Numbered from the stretch's first letter, positions 26,110 through 36,570 are shown. The stretch is 64,000 nt of DNA from Ottowia flava (GCF_042680565.1 NZ_JBHUEJ010000044.1:62001-126000); one strand, 5' to 3'. The notes: generated by a model from the letters alone, not told the origin. A program made the numbers and translations.

Positions 26110-26838
26110 ATGACCGAACTGAGCCTCCACCAACGCCGCCGCCGGCCCACGGAAGAAGAGTTGGCGGGTATTCCCTGGCTGGCACAGGTGTCGGCCGCTG
26201 ACCGTGAGCGGGCGGTGTACGAGTTGCGCATCTCCGATGCCGCGCCAGGAGATGTGGTGTGCCGCATCGGTGGGCCCGCCACCTACTGGTTCGGTGTGGT
26301 CGATGGCCTGCTCAAGATGAGCACCGACACCGCGCAGGGCCACACCATCACCTATTCCGGGCTCACGCGCGGCGGCTGGTTTGGCGAAGGCACGGTGCTC
26401 AAGCGGGAGCCCTACCGCTACAACATCCAGGCCCTGCGCAACAGCCTGGTGGCGGGCTTGCCGGTGGACACCTTCCACTGGCTGGTCGACCACTCGATCG
26501 GCTTCAACCGCTTCCTGATGAACCAGTTCAACGAGCGCCTCGCGCAGTTCATCGGCACCATCGAAGCCGACCGCACCCCGAGTCCTGAGGCACGGGTCGC
26601 GCGCAATCTGGCGTCCATGGTCAACCCGGTGCTGTTTCCCGGCGTGGGCGAGGTGCTGCGCATCACGCAGCAGGAGCTGGCCTATCTGGTTGGCCTGTCA
26701 CGCCAGCGCGTGAACGAGGCGCTGCAGGAGCTGTCCGCCGAAGGGGTGCTTCGCATCGAGTACGGCGGTTTGCGCATCCTCGATCTTCCGACGCTGCGGC
26801 GCCGCTCGCTGGGTGAAACCCACCCGCTGAAGCGCTGA
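26110..26838 (+). CDS. CRP/FNR-family transcriptional regulator
   Basis: The 242-residue regulator has a cyclic-nucleotide-binding-like beta roll (residues about 25-140; GGWFGEGTVLKREPYRYNIQA) and a C-terminal winged helix with LAYLVGLSRQRVNEALQEL as the recognition region. It lacks the FNR cysteines and the exact cAMP-contact motif of CRP. It follows the GT2 gene by 22 bp in the same direction. In Burkholderia cenocepacia a CRP/FNR protein (Bcam1349) responds to cyclic di-GMP and controls exopolysaccharide genes, so control of this locus is a fair inference. Confidence 0.88.
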   Translation: MTELSLHQRRRRPTEEELAGIPWLAQVSAADRERAVYELRISDAAPGDVVCRIGGPATYWFGVVDGLLKMSTDTAQGHTITYSGLTRGGWFGEGTVLKREPYRYNIQALRNSLVAGLPVDTFHWLVDHSIGFNRFLMNQFNERLAQFIGTIEADRTPSPEARVARNLASMVNPVLFPGVGEVLRITQQELAYLVGLSRQRVNEALQELSAEGVLRIEYGGLRILDLPTLRRRSLGETHPLKR

Positions 26839-26848
26839 GCGCGCCGCA

Positions 26849-28030
26849 TCAACGCAGAAAGCGACCGTCGCGCCCGATCATGGTCAGCTCGACCAGGGTC
26901 GAGGCGCTCCGTCCGGGCTCGCTGAAGCCGACCGGGAATCCGCCCAGATCAAGCTGGCGCGTGCCCCACACGGTATCCAGAAAGGTCTGCCGGGTCGCCG
27001 CCGGCCCTGCGCGGCGGAGCATTTCAGCCAGCAGGCGGGCGTTGAGGTAACCCTCCATGGCCACGTACGATGGTTCTTCGGCTATGCGAGCAGCCTTCCA
27101 GTCGCGCTGAAAGTCGCGGCTGAGCGGAACCGACTGGCTGACGGGCGACGGCACGACCTGGGAGATCGTCACACCCACGCCATCGGCGCCCATGGCCTTC
27201 AGCGTGGTCGCCGCGCCCAGCACCGACAGGCCGTACAGGCTCAGCCCGCGCCGCTGTGCGCGCAATCCCTTTACGGTATCCAGCGCAGGTTTGCCCGCCA
27301 GGCCCAGCACCACCGCCTGGGGCTCGGCGGCCACCAGCTTGGCCACCGCCTCCGCCACGTTGCTACTGTCGCCCTCCACACTGACCGACGCCACCTGCGT
27401 CAGACCGTGCTTCTGAATGGCGCGCGCGGCGCCGCCTTCTACTTCCTTGCCAAAGGCGTTGTTCTGCCAGGCGATGGCCACCCGCTTGAGGCCAATCGTG
27501 CTCAGGTGGCGCACCACCTGCTCGGCTTCCTCAGGGTAGCTGGCGCGCACGTTGATCACGTTGCGCGCCTTCGCCCGCGCACTGGTGGCTCCGGTGTAGG
27601 GCGCGAAGAATGGAATGCCGCTGCTCAACACCTTGGGGAGCATGGCCTCGATGGCCGGTGTGCCGAAGCAGGTGCTGAGCAGGAAGATGCTGCGGTCGGC
27701 CAGCAGCGTGTCGATGTTTGCCACGGCCTTGCCGGCATCGTAGCCGTCGTCCATTACCACTGGTTCTACACGGCGCCCATGAATCCCACCCGCGGCGTTG
27801 ACGGCCTCGAAGGCAGCCTGAGCGCCATCGCGGGTAGCGCGCCCCAAGTCGCCCAGTGCGCCGCTCAGCGCAGTCGATTGCCCGATTCGAATCGGCTCAG
27901 ACGACTGGGCCCGCACCGCCAATGGCGAGGCGATCAATGCCATGCTGCCCAGCACGAAAGTACGGCGTCCGGGCCGCCGGGCGTCCTGACGGAACGGAAT
28001 GGTCGAATATCGGGCTGGCACGCGGATCAC
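26849..28030 (-). CDS. periplasmic ABC-type substrate-binding protein (LivK-like)
   Basis: The 393-residue protein has a twin-arginine-containing signal region (RRTFVLGSMALIASPLAVRA) and the type I binding fold: RIGQSTALSGALGDLGRATRDGAQ, FEAVNAAGGIHGRRV, and a C-terminal GPAATRQTFLDTVW segment. Orphan LivK-like proteins often act as ligand sensors rather than transport receptors. It is convergent with the CRP/FNR gene, 10 bp apart, and no permease is nearby. The second 75-bp element lies just upstream of its start, so it may belong to the same regulon (inference). Confidence 0.88.
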   Translation of the reverse strand: MIRVPARYSTIPFRQDARRPGRRTFVLGSMALIASPLAVRAQSSEPIRIGQSTALSGALGDLGRATRDGAQAAFEAVNAAGGIHGRRVEPVVMDDGYDAGKAVANIDTLLADRSIFLLSTCFGTPAIEAMLPKVLSSGIPFFAPYTGATSARAKARNVINVRASYPEEAEQVVRHLSTIGLKRVAIAWQNNAFGKEVEGGAARAIQKHGLTQVASVSVEGDSSNVAEAVAKLVAAEPQAVVLGLAGKPALDTVKGLRAQRRGLSLYGLSVLGAATTLKAMGADGVGVTISQVVPSPVSQSVPLSRDFQRDWKAARIAEEPSYVAMEGYLNARLLAEMLRRAGPAATRQTFLDTVWGTRQLDLGGFPVGFSEPGRSASTLVELTMIGRDGRFLR

Positions 28031-28440
28031 CTCTGGGTCATGGTCGTTGGTTGCCGCCAGACCGGGGAACTCCAGCCTGGCGTCGTGGCCCCGCCGGCAA
28101 TAACCTACCTAGTACCGCCGACAAGTGAGCAAATGTTACGATGACGCATTGACGTGAAATTGTCTTAATGACGACAGTTTTCGCGCGATTTGTTCAGGTT
28201 TTTCCCTAGCTGCGACGAGATCGCTCGTGCGCACCAGAAACCGCCGCGGCGTTAACCCGGGGTTTCGTTCAAACGGCCCTCAACTAAGCCGTCCGCGCCC
28301 AGTCGCGCACCTGCCGGTTGGCGGGTGTTCATCGCGCGAGCTTCAAGCGAGTCACAGTCTCAGGTCAAATCTTCCGCGCGCTTGACCCGTTGTGCGACAC
28401 CAGCTCTTATTTTGATAGTCCACACGATTCAGCGCTGAGC
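28031..28440. other. 410-bp gene-free region
   Basis: Between the divergent-looking ends of the binding-protein gene and zur, no convincing open frame is present. It holds element B (28133-28208) and a short piece, CTCTTATTTTGATAG near 28404, that recalls one end of the dispersed 60-bp repeat. Confidence 0.6.
28133..28208 (+). promoter_or_regulatory. conserved 75-bp promoter-like element B
   Basis: This matches element A (19961-20036) without gaps: ATGTTACGA, TTGACG (28149-28154), palindrome TTGTCTTAATGACGACAG (28160-28177) and TTTTTCCCT. It lies about 100-180 bp upstream of the minus-strand binding-protein gene but is in the same orientation as A, so it points away from that gene. A palindromic regulator site would work either way. 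Confidence 0.5.
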
Positions 28441-28926
28441 TCAAGCATCAGCCTCGCGGCAGTCAGCGCAAGTCCCGTGCACGGCCAGATCAACCCGCGC
28501 GGCCTGATGGCCCTGACGCGCCAGCGTCTGGCGCAACGCCTCTGCCACGGCGCGCGCCGCGGGGTCATCCTCGGGCAGCGGAATCTGGCGTTGGCAGGCG
28601 TCGCACTCGAACAGCGGCCCGTGGGGAGACTGCGCCTCAGCCAGCGCTGGCATGCAAAAACGCCAGACGCGCTCAGCCCCCGACGTGCGGCGCGCCAGCA
28701 GACCCGCGCCGACCAACCGCTCGAGCAGGCGGTACAGCGTGACGGCGTTGACCGGTTCACCCAAGGCTTGCAGCCGCTCTGCCAACTGCGCGTGCGTTGG
28801 CGACCAGCCCGGCGCACCATCGAACAGCGCCAGCACTGCCTGCAATGCGCGGGTGCGGCGCAAACCCGCCATGCGCAGGCGCAAGGCCCGTTCGGGCAAG
28901 AGCTCGGGAGGGGTATCGGTGGTCAT
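28441..28926 (-). CDS. zur: Fur-family zinc uptake regulator (Zur)
   Basis: The 161-residue protein has the Fur winged helix (LAERLQALGEPVNAVTLYRLLERLVGAGL) and two CxxC pairs (CDAC and CADC) for the structural zinc. Fur-family members with znuCBA next door are Zur, which represses zinc import when zinc is plentiful. It diverges from the znu operon with a palindrome in between. ATG 28926 is preferred because the two ATGs at 28950 and 28953 lie against the palindrome; the start is not certain. Confidence 0.88.
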   Translation of the reverse strand: MTTDTPPELLPERALRLRMAGLRRTRALQAVLALFDGAPGWSPTHAQLAERLQALGEPVNAVTLYRLLERLVGAGLLARRTSGAERVWRFCMPALAEAQSPHGPLFECDACQRQIPLPEDDPAARAVAEALRQTLARQGHQAARVDLAVHGTCADCREADA

Positions 28927-28949
28927 GCTGTCATGGGTGAGGCGCAACA

Positions 28950-28979
28950 TCATTATCGCAACTCACTTGCGTTATGATG
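28950..28979. promoter_or_regulatory. candidate Zur box between zur and znuCBA
   Basis: The palindrome CATTATCGCAA and TTGCGTTATG with a 5-bp centre lies in the zur-znu divergent gap. AT-rich arms resembling GTTATAAT are typical of Zur operators, and the position would allow one dimer pair to repress both directions. Confidence 0.7.
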
Positions 28980-28996
28980 CCCGGCCGCGGGCGCCT

Positions 28997-29179
28997 ATGC
29001 AAGTCGATTGGCCCGCCCTTCATCTGCTTTCTCGCCCCACGCCCATGGCTGCCCCTGATCCGCTGCCCCGCACGCCGCTGCTCTTGCGCTCGGCGCTTTG
29101 GCGCGTGGGTGTGGCCCTCGCGCTGTCGGCGCTGCTGGTGATGCTGTGGCACTGGGCGCTGCAGGGCGGCGGGGCCTGA
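28997..29179 (+). CDS. small single-pass membrane protein before znuC
   Basis: The 60-residue product contains one hydrophobic segment (ALWRVGVALALSALLVMLWHWAL) near its C-terminus. It ends 2 bp before znuC, directly after the Zur-box candidate. A second in-frame ATG at 29045 would give a 44-residue protein. It may be a zinc-regulated small protein or merely an untranslated leader; I do not recognise a family. Confidence 0.45.
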   Translation: MQVDWPALHLLSRPTPMAAPDPLPRTPLLLRSALWRVGVALALSALLVMLWHWALQGGGA

Positions 29180-29181
29180 GC

Positions 29182-30027
29182 ATGACCCACGCCCCTGCTA
29201 TCGATTTGCACGATGTGACGCTCGGCTACGACGGGCACCCCGCCGTGCACCACCTCAGCTGCGCCATCGCGCCCGGCACGCTGATGGCGGTGGTCGGCCC
29301 CAACGGCGCGGGCAAGTCCACGCTGGTCAAGGCGCTGGCCGGGTTGCTGCAACCGATTGGCGGGCGCATCGACGGCCTGGCCGGCCGGCGCGTGGCGTAT
29401 TTGCCGCAACAAGCTTCGCTGGAGCGCGGCTTTCCGATCCGCGTGGGCGAATTCGCCGCCATGGGCTTGTGGCAGGAAACCGGTGCGTTCGGTGGCTTCA
29501 GGGGCGCCCAGCGCCAGCGCGTGCGTGACGCGCTGGCCGCCGTGGGCCTGGACGGCTACGCCCGCCAGCCGATCGACACGCTGTCGGGCGGCCAGCTGCA
29601 ACGCGCGCTGTTTGCGCGCCTGATGCTCCAAGATGCCGACATCTTGCTGCTGGATGAGCCTTTTTCCGCCATCGATCAGCGCACCACGGCCGATCTGCTG
29701 GCGCTGCTGCACCAGTGGAACCGCCAGGGCAAGACCGTGCTGGCGGTGCTGCACGACCTGCAGCAGGTGCGCACGGCCTTTCCGCGCACGCTGATGCTGG
29801 CACGCGAGCTGGTGGCCTGGGGCGACACCGACGAGGTGCTGACGCCGGAGAACCTGCGCCGCATGCACGTCATGCCCGAAGCATTTGACGAACACGCGCC
29901 GGTGTGTGAGGTGGCGCCGTCCGCTGGCGACGTGGCGCACGGCCACCACGACCACGCCCATGGCCACGCCCATTCGCACGATCACGTTCACGCGCACGCG
30001 ATGAGCCCCGAAGGGCGCCAGCCATGA
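29182..30027 (+). CDS. znuC: zinc ABC transporter ATPase ZnuC
   Basis: The 281-residue ATPase has Walker A GPNGAGKSTL near residue 42, signature LSGGQLQRALFARLM, Walker B ILLLDEPFSAID and H-loop VLHDLQQV. The last 30 or so residues are a His/Asp-rich tail (AHGHHDHAHGHAHSHDHVHA) that probably binds zinc at the cytoplasmic face, unusual but known in some ZnuC proteins. It overlaps znuB by ATGA. Control by Zur is expected from the upstream palindrome. Confidence 0.94.
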   Translation: MTHAPAIDLHDVTLGYDGHPAVHHLSCAIAPGTLMAVVGPNGAGKSTLVKALAGLLQPIGGRIDGLAGRRVAYLPQQASLERGFPIRVGEFAAMGLWQETGAFGGFRGAQRQRVRDALAAVGLDGYARQPIDTLSGGQLQRALFARLMLQDADILLLDEPFSAIDQRTTADLLALLHQWNRQGKTVLAVLHDLQQVRTAFPRTLMLARELVAWGDTDEVLTPENLRRMHVMPEAFDEHAPVCEVAPSAGDVAHGHHDHAHGHAHSHDHVHAHAMSPEGRQP

Positions 30028-30920
30028 GCGCGCCCGCGCTGGACGCCGGCCTGTGGGGCCTGCTGATCGGTCCGCTGGTCGAATTCGGCTTCATGCGGCG
30101 CGCGCTGGTGGGCTGCATTGCGCTGTCGCTCAGCTGCGCGCCGGTCGGCGTATTCCTGCTGCTGCGGCGCATGAGCCTGACCGGCGACGCCATGGCCCAC
30201 GCCGTGCTGCCGGGCGCGGCCATCGGCTACCTGATCGCCGGCCTGTCGCTGCCCGCCATGACGCTGGGCGGCGTAGTCGCCGGGCTGCTGGTGGCCGTCG
30301 GCTCAGGCTTGGTGGCGCGCTCCACCGTGCTGCGGGAAGACGCCAGCCTGGCGGCGTTTTATTTGATTTCCCTCGCGCTGGGCGTGCTGATCGTGTCCAC
30401 GCGCGGCAGCAGCGTCGACCTGCTGCACGTGCTGTTCGGCACCGTGCTCGCGCTGGACGACGCCGCGCTGGCGCTGCTGGTGGGCACGTCCATCGTCACG
30501 CTGCTGGCGCTGGCGCTGCTGTACCGCCCGCTGGTGCTGGAATGCCTGGACCCGCAGTTTCTGCGCAGCGTCAGCCGCTTCAGCGCGCTGGCGCACTACG
30601 GCTTTCTGTGCCTGCTGGTGATCAACCTGGTGGCCGGCTTTCACGCGCTGGGCACGCTGATGGCGGTGGGCATCATGGTGCTGCCGGCCGCGTCGGCGCG
30701 GCTGTGGGTGCGCAGCGTGCCGGCCATGATGGTGCTGGCCACGCTGCTGGCGCTGGCGGCCTCGGTGGTGGGGCTGCTGCTGTCCTACCACGTCGAATGG
30801 CCGACCAGCCCGGCCATCGTGCTGTGCCTGGGCGCGACCTACCTGGGCTCGCTGGTGCTGGGGCGCCAGGGCCTGTGGCGCGGCGGTTCGCGCGCCGCGC
30901 GGCGGCATCTGCAACGCTGA
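30024..30920 (+). CDS. znuB: zinc ABC transporter permease ZnuB
   Basis: The 298-residue permease has about eight membrane segments and the ABC-3 family pattern: GVFLLLRRMSLTGDAMAHAVLPGAAIGYL near residue 40, and FHALGTLMAVGIMVLPAASARLW near 205. It moves zinc from ZnuA into the cytoplasm. It is coupled to znuC by a 4-bp overlap and is separated from znuA by 66 bp occupied by a dispersed repeat. Confidence 0.94.
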   Translation: MSAPALDAGLWGLLIGPLVEFGFMRRALVGCIALSLSCAPVGVFLLLRRMSLTGDAMAHAVLPGAAIGYLIAGLSLPAMTLGGVVAGLLVAVGSGLVARSTVLREDASLAAFYLISLALGVLIVSTRGSSVDLLHVLFGTVLALDDAALALLVGTSIVTLLALALLYRPLVLECLDPQFLRSVSRFSALAHYGFLCLLVINLVAGFHALGTLMAVGIMVLPAASARLWVRSVPAMMVLATLLALAASVVGLLLSYHVEWPTSPAIVLCLGATYLGSLVLGRQGLWRGGSRAARRHLQR

Positions 30921-30935
30921 AGCTCGGTACGCCCG

Positions 30936-30994
30936 ATTTTTAAACAGAATTGGCCTCTGGCCGTACAACCATCTGCGCTAACAGCTATGAAAAA
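30936..30994 (-). repeat. dispersed 60-bp repeat, copy 4, supplying the znuA start
   Basis: Reading plus strand, AACAGAATTGGCCTCTGGCC and ACAACCATCTGCGCTAACAGCTATGA match the reverse of the family. The ATG of znuA (30987) lies within the conserved CAGCTAT(G) end. Confidence 0.75.
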
Positions 30995-31928
30995 ACGAGC
31001 ATTTCTGATCGCCATCACCAGCGCTTTGGCCGGCGCGTTGGCGCTGCCCGCCCAAGCTGCCGAGCCGCTGCGCGTGGTCGCCAGCTTCAGCATCCTGGCC
31101 GACATGGTCCGCCAGGTCGGCGGTGACCGCGTGGCCGTGCAGGCCCTGGTCGGCCCCGGTGAGGACGCGCACGTGTTCCAGCCGTCGCCCTCGCACGCCC
31201 GCCAGGTCGGCCAGGCGCAGCTGCTGGTCACCAACGGCCTGGGCTACGAAGGCTGGATGGCGCGCCTGCTGCAAAGCGCCGGCTACAAGGGCCCGCAGGT
31301 GGAAGCCGCACGCGGCGTGCGCACCCTCGACGCCGCGCCCAGCGCCAACCATGACCACGACCACGGGCATGGCGATCACGACCATGACCACGGCCCGACC
31401 GACCCGCACGCCTGGCAAGACGTGGCCAACGCCAAGATCTACGTGCAGAACATCGTCACCGGCCTGTGCGCGGCCGACGCCGCTGGCTGCGCCGGCTACC
31501 GCACGCGCGCCGAGCGCTACACGGCCGAGCTGAGCCAGCTGGACGCCGACATCCGCGCCGCCTGGGCGCCCGTGCCCGCGGCGCAGCGCAAGGTCATCAC
31601 CTCGCACGCCGCCTACGCCTACTACGGGCGCGCCTACGGCGTGCGCTTCTTCGCGGCGCGCGGCCTCAGCACCGACAGCGAGCCGTCCGCGAAAGTTGTG
31701 GCCCAGCTGGTGCGCCAGATCCGCAGCGAGGGCATTCGCGCCCTGTTCGTCGAAAACGTGAGCGACCCGCGCCTGATCGAACAGCTGGCGCGCGAAACCG
31801 GCCTGCGCCCGTCCGGCACGCTGTACTCCGACGCGCTGACCCCGGCTGGCGGCGACGCCACCACCTACGTCGCGATGATGCGCGAGAACACGCGGCGCCT
31901 GGTGGGCGCGGTGCGCACGGCGCGCTGA
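30987..31928 (+). CDS. znuA: zinc ABC transporter periplasmic receptor ZnuA
   Basis: The 313-residue protein has a signal peptide (MKKRAFLIAITSALAGALALPAQA), a His/Asp-rich loop (NHDHDHGHGDHDHDHGPTD near residue 117) and the zinc ligands of cluster A-I receptors: EDAHVFQPSP, DPHAWQD, TSHAAYAYYGR and the ENVSDPR region. It delivers zinc to ZnuB. The start codon is inside a dispersed repeat, so little room exists for a normal ribosome binding site. Confidence 0.94.
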   Translation: MKKRAFLIAITSALAGALALPAQAAEPLRVVASFSILADMVRQVGGDRVAVQALVGPGEDAHVFQPSPSHARQVGQAQLLVTNGLGYEGWMARLLQSAGYKGPQVEAARGVRTLDAAPSANHDHDHGHGDHDHDHGPTDPHAWQDVANAKIYVQNIVTGLCAADAAGCAGYRTRAERYTAELSQLDADIRAAWAPVPAAQRKVITSHAAYAYYGRAYGVRFFAARGLSTDSEPSAKVVAQLVRQIRSEGIRALFVENVSDPRLIEQLARETGLRPSGTLYSDALTPAGGDATTYVAMMRENTRRLVGAVRTAR

Positions 31929-32012
31929 CCGCCGGCACGAGCGAGCAGCGCGTCCGGTCTTCGCCCTGCGCGCCGGACGGAAAGGCTTGAGCGGACTAAA
32001 ATTACGGGTTCC

Positions 32013-32089
32013 GCGCCAAGGAGCGTTGCAGCGGGCCATTGGCGCCCGTCAGGCTTGGCGTCCAGACTTTCCGTGCAACGACGCTCACC
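32013..32089 (+). ncRNA. SAH riboswitch
   Basis: The leader folds as the S-adenosylhomocysteine riboswitch: P1 CGCCAAG (32014-32020) with CTTGGCG (32054-32060), an inner hairpin CGGGC with GCCCG (32032-32048), and a pseudoknot of GAGCGTTGCA (32021-32030) with TGCAACGACGCTC (32074-32086). SAH riboswitches turn on SAH recycling genes such as ahcY and metH when SAH builds up. Its end is 28 bp from the metH start. Confidence 0.88.
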
Positions 32090-32116
32090 TGATGACCACA
32101 TCCCACAGGTGAGCCC

Positions 32117-34867
<2,751 letters not shown>

Positions 34868-34870
34868 CGC

Positions 34871-34937
34871 TCTGTTTTAGATAGCTGGTCGCGCTGGTGG
34901 CACTAGGGCTGCAGGCGGATTTGGCTTGAAATCCGCC
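34871..34937 (+). repeat. dispersed 60-bp repeat, copy 5, with hairpin
   Basis: The copy GATAGCTGGTCGCGC, CACTAGGGCTGCAGGC lies just after metH. Its end forms a perfect 9-bp hairpin, GGCGGATTT (34914-34922) with AAATCCGCC (34929-34937), which may end or protect the metH transcript although no T-run follows. Confidence 0.75.
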
Positions 34938-34986
34938 AAAACGCCGGCGATCCAAATCAAGCCGTCAACGTGCCCTGCGACGCGCC

Positions 34987-35280
34987 TCAACGCGCGGGCG
35001 CGGCCACCAGCGCATCCAGCGCCTCGGTCGGCGCCGCCGTTGCTCCGCCAGGGCTGGCCGACGCGTAGTACGCCAGCGTGCCGGCGGCGCCCGGCAGGGC
35101 CACGCGGTGCAAACAACTGGGCGCGGCATCATGCCGACACGCCGCGGACAGGTCCGCCGCACCAGGCGCTTCGCCATGTGGCGCGGTCTGCGCCAACGCC
35201 GCCGCAAAGCACAGGGCGCCCATCCCAAGCGCCAGCACGCGATGCGCGCATCGGGAAAATCTGTACCGCCGCATACCCAT
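34987..35280 (-). pseudogene. possible truncated secreted alpha/beta-hydrolase N-terminus
   Basis: The 97-residue frame has a signal peptide (ALGMGALCFAAALAQ) and a region ending GTLAYYASASPGGATAAPTEAL that recalls the start of secreted esterase-like hydrolases, after which a hydrolase core would be expected. Instead it stops after VAAPAR, 50 bp from a dispersed repeat. It is either a truncated gene or a small secreted protein with two cysteines; the assignment is weak. Confidence 0.35.
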
Positions 35281-35330
35281 CAGGCTAACCGGCCACGCGC
35301 CAGGCTGTTCGCCAGGTGGTCAGCCCAAAT

Positions 35331-35480
35331 TCACGTCCAGCCCAGGGCCAAGGGGTAGCCGCGCGGGTTTTCGTTGGTGCGGCTCAGGGTGAAGCCGCGC
35401 TGCGGGTCGAAATCGGCGGTGCCCAGCCTGGTCGGCAGCCAGACGGCGCCACCCACGATGTTCATGGTCTCGACGGTCAT
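35331..35480 (-). CDS. small hypothetical protein (49 residues)
   Basis: The frame MTVETMNIVGGAVWLPTRLG... ends NPRGYPLALGWT and is preceded by GGGAGGGGAG, a strong ribosome binding site 4 bp before the ATG. No membrane segment or signal is present. I do not recognise a family; the good site and lack of a competing frame are the only support. It could also be the C-terminal remainder of a larger lost gene. Confidence 0.4.
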   Translation of the reverse strand: MTVETMNIVGGAVWLPTRLGTADFDPQRGFTLSRTNENPRGYPLALGWT

Positions 35481-35523
35481 GTCGCTCCCCTCCCTCTGTT
35501 CTTTTTTCCTCGCGGCCGCAGGG

Positions 35524-36111
35524 TCAGTCCGGCTCGTTCTGCGCGCGCGCCAGACGCTCGCTCAGCCAGTACACGTCGTCGCCCACGCTGCCGTCGGGCC
35601 GGTGGCGGTTGAGCACGCGCGCCAGCACGAACATCAGGTCGCTCAGCCGGTTCAGGTAACGGCGCGGCGCGGGGCGCACGGCCGCGTCCTGCTCGCCCAG
35701 CGCGACCACGGCGCGCTCGGCCCGGCGCGCCACGGTGCGGCACACGTGGGCCTGCGCGGCGGCGCGGGTACCGGCGGGCAGGATGAACTCTTGCAGCTTG
35801 GGCAGCGTGGCGTTGTACTCGGCCAGCGCCGCGTCCAGCTGCGCCAGCGCATCGTCCTTCAGCAACTCAAAGCTGGGGATCGACAGCTCGCCGCCCAGGT
35901 TGAACAGCTGGTGCTGGATGTCGATCAGCAGCTCGCGCACGCTGGCCGGCAGGTCTTCGCACAGCAGCAGGCCGATGTGGCTGTTCAATTCGTCCACGTC
36001 GCCCATGGCGTGGGGGCGCCCGCTGGCCTTGGACACGCGCGTGTTGTCGCCCAGGCCGGTGGTGCCGTCGTCGCCGGTGCGGGTGGCGATTTGGGTGAGG
36101 CGTTTGCCCAT
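35524..36111 (-). CDS. cob(I)yrinic acid a,c-diamide adenosyltransferase, PduO type
   Basis: The 195-residue protein has the PduO/MMAB pattern: TRTGDDGTTGLGDNTRVSK at the N-terminus (ATP loop), the GDVDELNSHIGL helix and the C-terminal RRYLNRLSDLMFVLARVLN. It transfers adenosyl from ATP to cob(I)alamin. A cobalamin-using metH lies on the opposite strand nearby, but this enzyme would serve adenosylcobalamin enzymes, not MetH. It follows aroQ in the same direction across a degenerate repeat. Confidence 0.93.
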   Translation of the reverse strand: MGKRLTQIATRTGDDGTTGLGDNTRVSKASGRPHAMGDVDELNSHIGLLLCEDLPASVRELLIDIQHQLFNLGGELSIPSFELLKDDALAQLDAALAEYNATLPKLQEFILPAGTRAAAQAHVCRTVARRAERAVVALGEQDAAVRPAPRRYLNRLSDLMFVLARVLNRHRPDGSVGDDVYWLSERLARAQNEPD

Positions 36112-36117
36112 GGTGTT

Positions 36118-36172
36118 TGCTCCGTTTTAAGTAGCTGACCGCGCAGTATTGACGGCGGCCCGCAGCCCCAAA
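36118..36172 (+). repeat. dispersed 60-bp repeat, degenerate, overlapping the aroQ end
   Basis: TTTTAAGTAGCTGACCGCGCAG and GGCGGCCCGCAGCCCC is a weak copy whose complement encodes the last residues of AroQ (RAAVNTARSAT). Confidence 0.45.
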
Positions 36173-36570
36173 AGGTAAGAATCCACGCCAAAGCCGCAGA
36201 TCTGCCCGCGCGCGATGTCGCTGATGAAGGACTGGTGGCGGAAGGCCTCGCGCGCGTGGATGTTGCTCATGTGCACCTCGACGATGGGGCACTTCAGGAT
36301 CGCCAGCGCGTCGCGGATCGCCACGCTGGTGTGCGTCCACGCGCCGGCGTTGATGACCACCGCATCCACCGCATCGCGGTGCGCCTGGTGGATGCGCTCG
36401 CACATCGCGCCTTCGTGGTTGGTCTGGAAGGACTCGGCGCGCACGCCCAGCTCGGCCGCCAGGCTTTGCAAGGCCGCGTCGATGTCCGCCAGCGTGGCCG
36501 TGCCGTACTGGGCCGGGTCGCGCTGGCCGAACATGTTGAGGTTGATACCGTGCAGGACGAGGATGTTCAT
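36127..36570 (-). CDS. aroQ: type II 3-dehydroquinate dehydratase
   Basis: The 147-residue protein has the type II signatures LHGINLNMFGQRDP (Tyr of the classic NLLGxRxPxxYG pattern shifted to QYG), NAGAWTHTSVAIRDAL, VEVHMSNIHAREAFRHQS. It performs step three of the shikimate pathway as a dodecamer. The C-terminus after GVDSYLLGL is an atypical RAAVNTARSAT tail that matches a dispersed repeat. aroE lies 900 bp upstream on the same strand. Confidence 0.93.
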   Translation of the reverse strand: MNILVLHGINLNMFGQRDPAQYGTATLADIDAALQSLAAELGVRAESFQTNHEGAMCERIHQAHRDAVDAVVINAGAWTHTSVAIRDALAILKCPIVEVHMSNIHAREAFRHQSFISDIARGQICGFGVDSYLLGLRAAVNTARSAT

